Of a stretch of DNA of 64,000 nucleotides, positions 15,201-24,300 are shown one piece after another. A model generated the notes under the pieces. It made no database searches, was not told the origin of the DNA, and saw only the letters and a program-made list of their open reading frames with translations. The stretch's first letter is position 1. Every line of letters begins with the position of its first letter. A program made the translations under genes and the position numbers. This DNA is from Eutreptiella sp. 'Long Island Sound 2002' (Eukaryota; Euglenozoa; Euglenophyceae; Eutreptiales; Eutreptiaceae): the NCBI GenBank assembly GCA_964036045.1, contig OZ038389.1:35214412-35278411 (forward strand), written 5' to 3'.

Positions 15201-15525
15201 CCCACAAGCACCACCACAAGCACCACCACAAGCACCACCACCTGTACCACAAGCACAAGCACCACCACAAGCACCACCACAAGCACCACCCCCTGTACCA
15301 CAAGCACAAGCAGACGCATACATACAACATGCACAAGCACAGGTGAATGCACGTGCGCTTATCCGTGACCAAACCCAAAGGGCACTCAACACTGCTAACC
15401 TACAGCTTGCCCACTACCACGCCCTTGGTCGCGAAAGGGCGTGGACACCGCAGGAGTTTCATACCATCACAGTGCTAATGCAAAGGGCCGAGCAGCTTGG
15501 CAGGATGCTGAACCAATACCAGTAG
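12238..15525 (+). CDS. Mutator-like DDE transposase with OTU protease domain
   Basis: This intact frame of 1095 codons is the only large gene of the transposon. Domains in order: a hydrophobic N-terminal stretch (residues 5-20); a zinc-ribbon pattern with Cys96, Cys99, Cys135 and Cys140; a DDE catalytic core with Asp271 (SGDHTYKC), Asp344 (FVTDNCC) followed by a His-containing DTFHLIQRI, and Glu451 (HHNEGRHRW); an acidic linker; an OTU domain (about 608-735) with Asp618 and Cys621 in PDGFCFYHAMAYAL and His731 in HQHYAARV; a low-complexity tail with two copies of a QAPP-rich motif; and a helical C-terminus. The transposase would cut and join transposon ends. The OTU fold is a cysteine protease that normally removes ubiquitin, and its triad looks complete, but its role here is unknown. 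The ATG at 12,238 is followed by a second at 12,244. A possible 3' splice site (ttttag) just upstream means the true N-terminus could differ. Confidence 0.88.
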   Translation: MRMKHLWQHLLFLLIYGAILPWSSEAVGEGKPRVNKAGLQLTDAALECLRKARSALATAGPEPFPTRSWGPNIESYLLPSIICYDPIGQLGTSCWCTQCKAEMERRPKESGWVSTPLRLFGSTGPYALFSYNYRCPNKECKVKWTIAHRCKLSQLARAFLPFVLNDRFGVATEVISSVREAVISGTSFEQCTRHLAKTYDDAVEAALHKYDLWVARNPLFRGDRDSPLIESIRRVPSDDTLRRMFFDAYWSDEEFYRAQMAMLPATRLSGDHTYKCVVNVGFWSRPHGKWKWNQQYAAVYCVLNEIGQVVTWCFTENEKSDSVKPYIKDLSERLGESVTIFVTDNCCKDRAWLKEAFGDHVEVYQDTFHLIQRIGRAVNKKLPNGWCAAGRLRGLLKGPATRSELVKRLSAWMREHKSVVTAKVRKAVKAAKRHIWRGCLDFLGPGTHHNEGRHRWMRKSLWRGRQGIAAAHALFSIYFHEVNFRLGEKHGQNLLHRTHAHATNAGWTPAPNVPHFGASKLCSKNRGQEHIASNEPAVGKNEEAQILNPDEVAAAEERWVAAGIVDAGLVDDSASMAAERDDASSAHSISSHDDWAAPTLDPALPHLTAARRIIVPPDGFCFYHAMAYALRAVNVGATWEDVRNGVIDELIENEHLYHVNYEDNAWMRNVLRLRDRDGWDQNLGDIVIVAAANVYGVVIAVHTGGQVYITEPQEGRVLIPEPIELELDHQHYAARVGPTQEPSPPVLPSPDPEPEVVDLSLEDDALLDTDPLLTPEEVEEIVMEDVESQSPTAIPDPMVPDAPSVDSAVSSYPSREGQPSRPQSLVDRVRKSPFADIFRKSQKTKQSQSVSQGARLVDNQKSFLAAVGSRPKPGEFTKAEGELWVQLYNRFLKRQQPFVAMHTEWQKHVDEDQILYRTNAQLRKFKETAKRRNWIPQDEEPEGELPNRNPSPDQEVQAPIDEAVEERASSSTATQGPTQPQAPPQSPHPQAPPQAPPQAPPPVPQAQAPPQAPPQAPPPVPQAQADAYIQHAQAQVNARALIRDQTQRALNTANLQLAHYHALGRERAWTPQEFHTITVLMQRAEQLGRMLNQYQ

Positions 15526-15743
15526 TGGTGCCCAGGTGAACTGTATGTTGTATGTTCCGACAATGATGTACCTCATCACATGGATGCAATTGACCTACTT
15601 TGCCCGTTTTGCAATTGCCTTTGTTTGTCATTGTGTATGTCTTCCTTCCCATGCGCCGAAGGCGCGAAAGAAAAATTTTTATGAGAGGCTTAAGGTTAAG
15701 GTTGGTTAAGGTTATGCTCCCTCCTTAGGGTTTGACTCACTAA

Positions 15744-15811
15744 GACCTTCCCCCAAAAAGCCGAAGGTGGGCTTTGGTGACCTTCCCCAGAAAAACCGAA
15801 GGTGGGCTTTT
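15744..15811. repeat. Two direct repeats of about 32 bp near the transposon's right side
   Basis: The segments 15,744-15,775 and 15,779-15,811 are near-identical direct copies beginning GACCTTCCCC and ending AAGGTGGGCTTT. They lie between the stop codon and the right TIR and are candidates for subterminal binding sites. Confidence 0.7.
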
Positions 15812-16455
15812 GCCGAAAAGGGCCGAAGATGGTGGAGGCCATGCCTGATACCATGCCGAAAATTATTTAATATAGATTTGTCTAGAAAAAAGTGAAATTT
15901 TTAAAAAAACCAAAGGCCCCGGGCCACACTGACCGGAAACTCACAATGGGGCTTGCACACAACATTGCACGACACATGTCCACACCTGCAATGCCTTACA
16001 ATCAGGTTTGGGGGTGTGGGACAAGGTGGAAGTGCCCTTTTATTGGACCCAAGAGTGTTTTTGACAAACCATGGTGCAAAGGTGTTAGGGGGGTAACTTG
16101 GCGCCACCGTGGTGTTTTTCCAATCCGTTTGGACCATTGGAAAGCCTAAAGTGTCTACTTTTCGAATATGCATGGCCGTGCTAGGCCGTCTCACACCGGT
16201 GAGTGGTATTTTGGGGATGATACATCACTCAGCAAATCAACATCAATAATTTTGGGCCTTTTGCCCCTCATGGTGCTATGGGCTTGCATTTTGCAACAAT
16301 AGGCTAAGGAGACAAATTTTGACAAATTTAACATCTGAAATTTAACAGATGTACCATAGAATAATAACAGTAATAATAATACAAATGTAGAAAAATATAA
16401 AATATACTGTACTGTCCTATAATGGGCTGAAATTGACCAAAATCTGGCTGCGGCT

Positions 16456-16516
16456 CCGATTTTCTCCGGATAAGCCCTTATCCGGAGAAAACGCGTTTCT
16501 CCGGATAACACTTGCG
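16456..16516 (-). repeat. Right terminal inverted repeat
   Basis: 61 bp, the inverted partner of 11,295-11,355. It is followed immediately by the second copy of the target-site duplication CCACCGTAC (16,517-16,525). Confidence 0.95.
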
Positions 16517-16525
16517 CCACCGTAC

Positions 16526-18390
16526 CTGGTAGGGGAAATTCGTCAAGTGGAATTGCTTGCGGAAATAGCTCCAATGTACAAAGTCTGATCTTTTTCTTCT
16601 ATTTTTCAAAAATTCGATCCGTGCTGCAACGATTATTTGCTTTTGTTGTGATTGAGAAGACATATTGTTATTGTTGTGGACTTGTATTTGTTTGCCGGTT
16701 GAAATTTTTGGCATCGCCTTGCAAAGTAAGTCCTGAGACCGAAGTATTGCTGAGAACGCTTGATCTGCTTGCCCCATGTATGCATAGACATCAATCCACC
16801 TTATTGCTATCGCCACCTCAACCGAGAAACCCGCTACCTCGGATTGCAAAACGCTGCGACCCTCACAAAACACGATGGATCACGGCGGTTGGCAAAAGCG
16901 AAAGCCCACCACTTGCAAGCAATCAAGCACCCCAACTTATCCAAGGTTTGGTGTTATGCACGAAAAAAATATTTGGACACAATTGCCACACGATTTTATT
17001 TGGTTTTCGCACACCCACACTTGAAACCCGCATTGATACCAGCATTTGCCCCCGCCCCCCCGGTGTTCATTTTGGGGGGTGGTGACGAGGCGTGTGCTAT
17101 TGGGCGGAACTCCCCTGTCTAATTTGTGGAGGGAACTTACATTGCACACTCTTTTTAACATGATGAAAACGAAATTTTCTCATCTTCACCAATTGGAAAT
17201 TGGAAATTGGAAACTCGTTAAGCCAAACGAAAGGTGCAATTCACAATTCACAATCCCGATGTGCACTTGACAACGGCAATAAACCCCATTAGTTGGCAAG
17301 TGCAATAGTAGTATGGGTGTAAAATCGTTATTACCCCAACATAACAAAACCAAGACTCGGTGGTTTCAGGTTTGTGCTCCTTTTTTGGAGGACATCTACT
17401 GAGTGGCTCATAAGCCTTGAGTGAATCTTCCTTGCCTAAGTATTTTTTTGTAGTGGCTCGTGTGTTTGTGGGGCGAAGGAAAATGTTGGACTCATCGTTT
17501 TCCTAGCACGTCGTTTGCAATGCGTTGCATGGCATCGTAGAAGTACCCCATTTTTTTGAAGACGTTCGATCGTAAAAATGGGAGTACGCTCCGTGATACA
17601 TGTGGTGCGCTTTTGCTTGTCTCTCATCGTTGCGCGTCCACCCGCACTTATGCATTTGAGAAGTCTCGTGTTGATGCAATCGGATGAAAGAGTGCATTGC
17701 ATCCATCACTTCGTCGTTCCCCCTCCACCCCCAACCCCCACCATGACAATGGACCTAGGACCCACCAACAAAGGACATTGTAAGAGACCCACCCCATTTT
17801 CGAGCGGCTCCCAAGTTAGAGGAATTAGAGACCCACATTCAAAGTACATCCGAAAAGAACGACCCGGGCACTTTTGCCGAACACAAGCACCCTCAACCAT
17901 CCAAAGCCCCAACCCGAGTGTGGCGACAAAACATGAAGGAGATTCTTGACATCCGGCCGGGCACGGCACCTATGAGTACATTCTCTCTTCATCAAATTAC
18001 CTTCCATAGTAGAGCGCGGAGAGGGAACACGTTCACCACATCGCGTTGCAAAATAGCAGTAGGATCATGGGTTTCCCCAATGTCCGCAACAGCTACTTGT
18101 GGCCAAGTATCCACGATGATATCCAAAGCTGTAAAAAAGTCGATCCGAAAATTTCTTCATGGCTCAATGACTCATGATGTTCCCAAACACTACACATGCT
18201 CGCCATTCTTGGTGTTACATCTAGCCAACAAGCCCCTCGCTTTGGATTTTCACTTTTTCACTCCAAAAGAAACCGTGTTGTGCGGAACATCAACAGGATA
18301 CTATGCGGACTACGTGAAATGCGACCTAGTTGCTTCTCGGAAACGTTTGTTTGCGTGTCATTGCCGATTTCTTTTATTACAGCCGGCACA
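16526..18390. other. Region between the transposon and SPB1, no firm gene
   Basis: Open frames here have no family I can recognise. The best is a plus-strand frame at 16,760-17,122 (YLGLQNAATLTKHDGSRR, then HLQAIKHPNLSKVWCYARKK), which may be a relic of a mobile-element gene. A minus-strand frame at 16,873 runs into the transposon and is probably incidental. A pyrimidine-rich 3' splice-site-like sequence (cttttattacag) lies a few bases before the SPB1 ATG, so an upstream 5'-UTR exon may be hidden here. Confidence 0.35.
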
Positions 18391-21300
18391 ATGCCAAAAA
18401 AATCGAAGACGACGGGGAAAGAGCGGTTGGATAAATACTACCGCCTCGCAAAGGAACAAGGCTTGAGAGCTCGTTCGGCCTTCAAGTTGGTGCAGTTGAA
18501 CCGGAAGTTTGGATTTTTGAACAAAGCAAGGTTTTGGACCCATTGCGTGCGCTCACCACATATTGCCAACCTTTTGTGCCACCCGCCACTCGTAATTCTT
18601 CTAGGGCCAAGGTCACGCGACTATGGCTTCGTCGATACTCCATTTCTTAGGAATTTGTCAATTTTTTCAAATTACAACCCTTTGAAACCAAATTGGTTCC
18701 TTTCCGTGGGATGGTTGGCCGACCGCCTTGAGCGACCTACGTGCCTACATGTCGGTTGAGAGCATCACTCCCCGATGGCATGGTCGCGGCACAAGGGCAA
18801 NNNNNNNNNNNNNNNNNNNNNNNNNNNNNNNNNNNNNNNNNNNNNNNNNNNNNNNNNNNNNNNNNNNNNNNNNNNNNNNNNNNNNNNNNNNNNNNNNNNN
18901 NNNNNNNNNNNNNNNNNNNNNNNNNNNNNNNNNNNNNNNNNNNNNNNNNNNNNNNNNNNNNNNNNNNNNNNNNNNNNNNNNNNNNNNNNNNNNNNNNNNN
19001 CCTACTTTCCCACCACATGTGGCCCCATGCACGCATGGGCCTGATCCCGCCCTCGCCATCTGGATGACCCCCCCCCGATGCATGGCAGCACCACGGGTTG
19101 GGGAGGCCGACGCCCGCTCACTGCCCGCGTTGCGTTTCAGATGATGAGGACGACGAGAGCGAGGCAGGCAACGACGATGAAGGAGAGGAGGGGGAGGAAG
19201 GGGAGGAAGGGGAGGAGGGGGGGGAGGGGGGGGAGGGGGGGGAAGACGACGACAAGTCCGAGGCGGAGGAGAAGGACTACTACGAGCGCATGATGAAAGC
19301 GGCGCACAAGTCGTCCGACCGGAAGAAGCGCAAGCGTGACGAGCTCGACGAGGACATCATGGTATGCCCGCCGCACCACACGCCACCCCCCACACCACCG
19401 ACATGGGGGTGGTGGGGTGGGGGGTTGGCGGGGAAGGTGGGAACTGCACCTCCTTTACGCTCGTTGGCCTGGCAAAGGGAGGGGCCTGGTGTGGTGGGCT
19501 GGGGGTCGCACCGGGGCAGGGGGGGTGCGGTGAAGTGAAGGAGTCTCTTGTGTCCGACAAACTGCAGGTGGTATATCCGACATATGAATGAGCCCTCCCG
19601 CGTCCCCGTAGTTGATCCAGGGCACTGCTGTTGTCCCAGCGAAAGGCGCGTGTGGCATTGTCACTGAAGAGCTTGTTGTTCAGAGTGTTGCTGCTCTGCA
19701 GCCTCGTGCCGGCAAACAGATAGTGTACCGCCCAAGACGACCGCTTGGTTTGCCTGGCAACGCCCGGAGGCGACAGCTGCGTGCTGCACTCTTCTCGAAG
19801 TCAAGGGTTGCGCTTGAAAACGGGTGCGGGGGTGGGGGAGGTGCCCTCTTTGGGGGTGCCGGTCCACCCAACCGGAACGGTTGGCAGTCAACATCCGCAT
19901 CCCACGGCGCGCGGGGGGGGGGGGGGGGGGGCGGGGGTTGTTGGTGTCCTCCCATTGGTCATCCTCTTCTCACGTACTCTGTGACAGAAAAGGTCCCTCT
20001 GGTCTTTGAGGCCACTGACGAGCCATTTTCTTTCTGCGCTTTTTGTGCCGACCGCGTCTTGTGCGGACGTGCAACACCCGATGGGGGGGGGTCCATGAAC
20101 GAAATTCTGTTGGCCTGTCCGTAGATCGGGACGACACTTTTGTGTGGCGGATGTGTGCCGCCTTCTTCCTCCCGGATTCGTGCGGCCCCTGTTCCGCATC
20201 TTCTGCGACTCCCCACCGCCGGCCCCAAAGCCACGCGGCATGGGACGTGCTACGCATGCAGCCCCCTCCCGTGCAGGCCACCGCACAACGGCGTGGCCGA
20301 AGGTGGAGGCCCGGCAGGCGCTCCAGCACCGCCCGGTGATGGGCCACTGTACATCACTTTGCTCACCCACTTTTTCGAGATTGGCACAGAAGTCATCACG
20401 TCTGAGTCCGCCATCCCCCCCCCCTCCCCCTCCAACCGTCACACCCACTCATGCCCCACCCATCCCCCCGTCCCCCCGTCGCCTGCCCCCAGGGGCACCG
20501 TGCCCCACAGTACCCCACGCAGGGGGTCCACCCCCTCCCCCGCACGCACGCCCACACACAGTGCGACGGTGCCCCCCCGCCCACCGGCGCTGTGGTGAGG
20601 TCTGGCGGCGGTCGATAGTCCGCTCGGCCCTTGGGACGGGACAGTCATGTGTTGTTCAGCCTCGTGGCCGTGGGAGGGGGAAGGACCCCCCAGACTCGAG
20701 GGCCGGCTCCTGCATTACCCCCCCCCCCCTCCCAATTACCCCCTTCAGCCTTCATGCCCCCCCCCCCCCCGCCCCCGTCCCCCAGCACAAGTCAACGGCG
20801 ACACACCGCACCGCCGGGCACTGCCGGGCACCGCTGACGACTCGGGGGGTCCGGACAGGCAGCGGCTGCGTCTGGCCCTGGGGTGTGCAGGTGTTCCGCC
20901 CCCCCCCCCCCCCCCCCCGACACACCGGCCGTAGGCAGCCCCGCAGGCGGAGCACTGTCCGAATCCCCCGAGTCGACGACGTGTGGGGGACACGGGCCGG
21001 AGGTCGCGGGTTCTGTCCCTGCGCCCCCGCGGGGCCCTTTGCGGTGCGATGTGGGTTGTGTGCGGAGGGCGGGGGCACTGCTCCGGTGCACCCCGGGTCC
21101 GCTCGGCCCCGGCCCTGCACAGTGCATTGGGGCAGTTCACTGAGGGGGTACGGGGGGGTGGCTCAGCGGTGGAGCCTTCGCCTCATGCCCAAGAGGAATC
21201 AGGTCCGCTGATCCTCCGCCCTCGCGTCGCGTGCAGTGAAGGCCCCCTGACTCACGCGCGCGCGACGGCGCTGCTGCCGCCGGCCCGCGGAGTGTGACGC

Positions 21301-24300
21301 GCGTCCCTCCCAAAACGCATCCGTGGGCGCTCCCTTCAGATCGGAGGTGATGACCGGGTGGAGCTGCCCGGCGCTCGGATGGACGACGATGACGACGAGG
21401 ACGACGACGACCCGCTCATGCCCCTCATCGCGGACGGCGTCGAGGAACAGGCAATGGACAGCAGCAGCGAATCCGAGAGCGACGACGACGACGAGTACTC
21501 GCGGAAGAACAAGAAGCGGGCGAAGATCGGCGCAAACGAGCGTATGCCCCCCCCCCCCCCCCCTCTGCCCCCCACCTCCGGAGGTGCGGTCCCGTCCGCA
21601 GCGGCAACCCCTGCCACCCCCAGCCAGGCTCCCCCAAGCAGCACCACAGGGGGGGGGGGGGGGACGGCACCCCCCCCCCCCGGAACCCCCGCCGCGGGGT
21701 CTTTGTTCATTCCTGGAGGCCTCTTGACGGGTGCAGTTATCACCGGGAGGGTCCCCAGGCCGTGACAACCATTGCTGGCCCAGCACCGGGGCACCATCCC
21801 ACGACGCACCCCCCCAAACAGCCCACAGAACCTCAGAAAAGCTCAGTTGCAGGCACAATACCTGTGTCCCTGGGTTTTGTTTCAAGGGTGCCAATAAGAC
21901 CCGGAGGCTTCTGGGCAGTTGTTGTTCATTCCTGGGGGCCTCCTGATGAGTGCAGTTATCACCGGGAGGGGGCCCCGGTATCCCCAAAGATTGCACCGCC
22001 GCGCGCACCGCGGCGAGAGCACTCTCACAGGCACCGCTGCTAAGGGGGTAGTCTGTGTGCTGTGGTCTGAGATGTCTTGCACGTCAGTCACGTTCTGCCG
22101 CCGCATCGTGAGCAAGCCTTTCGCTGTCCCTACGCTGTGCCTCACACATTTTGCGCTGTTCCCACGCGTTTCGCAACGGCGCTGGTTCAGGGTCGCAAGG
22201 GGAGGGTGCCGGGGACGTGCGCGTGCACAGCGCTTCTGCCTCGTCTGCAGTGTACCGGAAGGACAACAAAGTGGCCCCGAGTGGATTCGAGGCACTGCCG
22301 GACAGTATGAGGGACCCCCTGCAGCGGGCCAAGATGCACGCCATGGCCACGCAGATGTTGGACAAGAGGGTATGGGGCCTGCTCCACAGGGCAGAGGGCC
22401 TGCTCCACAGGGCAGAGAGGGTGTGGGGCCTGCTCCACAGGGCAGAGAGGGTGTGGGGCCTGCTCCACAGGGCAGAGAGGGTGTGGGGCCTGCTCCACAG
22501 GGCAGAGAGGGTGTGGGGCCTGCTCAGGGGAGTAGTAGAATGGCCGTACACCACAGGAGCAGGGGTCCCCCCCCCCCGGGACCCCCCGCCGACCAAAGTG
22601 ACCATCGTGGGACAAAACGAAGTTTATGGTTGGGAACGTTTTGTGGGGCCATTTTTTGTACACGAACTTTTGGGTCCCAGACCCCCCCCCCCCCCCCCGC
22701 CCCTCGAATACCTCCCTTGGCCTGCTTCACAGGGCAGAGGGCCTGTTCCACAGGGCAGAGGGCCTGCTCAGCCTCAGCACACGCCGCACGCTGTTCAGCC
22801 TGAACGGCTGTACACATTTTTCCATTGAACACTCTATCCACTGCCCCTGGAGCGCATCTCACTGCCGTGGCAGCAGTGGCACAAAGCAGGGCTTCTGTAG
22901 TCTTTGAGCCTCATGTCATGAGTTCTCTTATGACATATGGGCTGCGGGTGAGGCCAAAGATGCCACGGCCCCGAGGCTGTGGTCCAAAATGGTGGGAATG
23001 ATGACGGAGGTGGGTATGGAACGGTCCGCGGCTATTTATCGGGGTACCAACAAGCTCCAAGTGGGTGTCAATGGGCAGCACAACGCGGATGCTATGGAGT
23101 CTCCGCAGGGCAGAGGGCCTGCTCCGCAGGGCAGAGGGCCCGCTCCGCAGAGGGCCCGCTCCGCAGGGCAGAGGGCCCGCTCCGCAGGGCAGAGGGCCTG
23201 CTCCGCAGGGCAGAGGGCCTGCTCCGCAGGGCAGAGGGCCCGCTCCGCAGGGCAGAGGGCCTGCTCCGCAGGGCAGAGGGCCTGCTCCGCAGGGTAGAGG
23301 CTCCACAGGGCAGAGGGCCTGCTCCGCAGGGCAGAGGGCCTGCTCCGCAGGGCAGAGGGCCTGCTCCGCAGGGCAGAGGCTCCGCAGGGCAGAGGGCCTG
23401 CTCCGCAGGGCAGAGGGCCTGCTCCGCAGGGCAGAGGGCCTGCTCCGCAAGGCAGAGGGCCTGCTCCACAGGGCAGAGGCTCCGCAGGGCAGAGGGCCCG
23501 CTCCGCAGGGCAGAGGGCCCGCTCCGCAGGGCAGAGGGCCCGCTCCGCAGGGCAGAGGGCCCGCTCCGCAGGGCACAGGCTCCACAGGGCAGAGGGCCTG
23601 CTCCGCAGGGCAGAGGGCCTGCTCCGCAGGGCAGAGGGCCTGCTCCGCAAGGCAGAGGGCCTGCTCCACAGGGCAGAGGCTCCGCAGGGCAGAGGGCCCG
23701 CTCCGCAGGGCAGAGGGCCCGCTCCGCAGGGCAGAGGGCCCGCTCCGCAGGGCAGAGGGCCCGCTCCGCAGGGCAGAGGGCCCGCTCCGCAGGGTAGAGG
23801 GCCCGCTCCGCAGGGCAGAGGGCCCGCTCCGCAGGGCAGAGGGCCCGCTCCGCAGGGCAGAGGGCCCGCTCCGCAGGGCAGAGGGCCCGCTCCGCAGGGC
23901 AGAGGGCCCGCTCCGCAGGGCAGAGGGCCCGCTCCGCAGGGCAGAGGGCCCCCTCCGCAGGGCAGAGGGCCAGCTCCGCAGGGCAGAGGGCCCGCTCCGC
24001 AGGGCAGAGGGCCTGCTCCGCAGGCAGAGGCTCCGCAGGGCAGAGGGCCCGCTCCGCAGGGCAGAGGGCCTGCTCCACAGGGCAGAGGGCCTGCTCCGCA
24101 GGGCAGAGGGCCCGCTCGGCAGGGCAGAGGGCCCGCTCCGCAGGGCAGAGGGCCCGCTCCGCAGGGCAGAGGGCCCGCTCCACAGGGCAGAGGGCCCGCT
24201 CCGCAGGGCAGAGGGCCCGCTCCGCAGGGCAGAGGCTCCACAGGGCAGAGGGCCTGCTCCACAGGGCAGAGGCTCCACAGGGCAGAGGGCCTGCTCCACA

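Larger units (their letters stand above)
11295..16516 (+). mobile_element. Mutator-like DNA transposon, apparently complete (5222 bp)
   Basis: The ends are 61-bp terminal inverted repeats (11,295-11,355 and 16,456-16,516) starting CGCAAGTGTTATCC and differing at one position. A perfect 9-bp direct repeat, CCACCGTAC, flanks them at 11,286-11,294 and 16,517-16,525. TIRs plus a 9-bp target-site duplication are hallmarks of the Mutator superfamily. The TIR itself is built from nested palindromes around TTATCCGGAGAAA. The single large gene (12,238-15,525) encodes a DDE transposase fused to an OTU domain. Subterminal repeats are present on both sides: GCGCCGTACGG units at 11,553-11,620, a 79-bp hairpin at 11,994-12,072, and two 32-bp direct repeats at 15,744-15,811. 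The intact gene and nearly identical ends suggest recent insertion. Confidence 0.9.

Noticed and set aside
16478-16873. Minus-strand frame that might be a gene interrupted by the transposon
   Set aside because: After removing the transposon the frame stops within two codons, and the peptide has no recognisable family; an intron donor at the insertion site is possible but unsupported.
21153-21225. tRNA-like sequence (GTGGCTCAGCGGTGGAGC resembles a D-arm)
   Set aside because: No proper anticodon stem-loop or T-arm (the GGTCCGCTGATCC stretch has extra bases), and it lies in an intron; at best a decayed tRNA-derived repeat.
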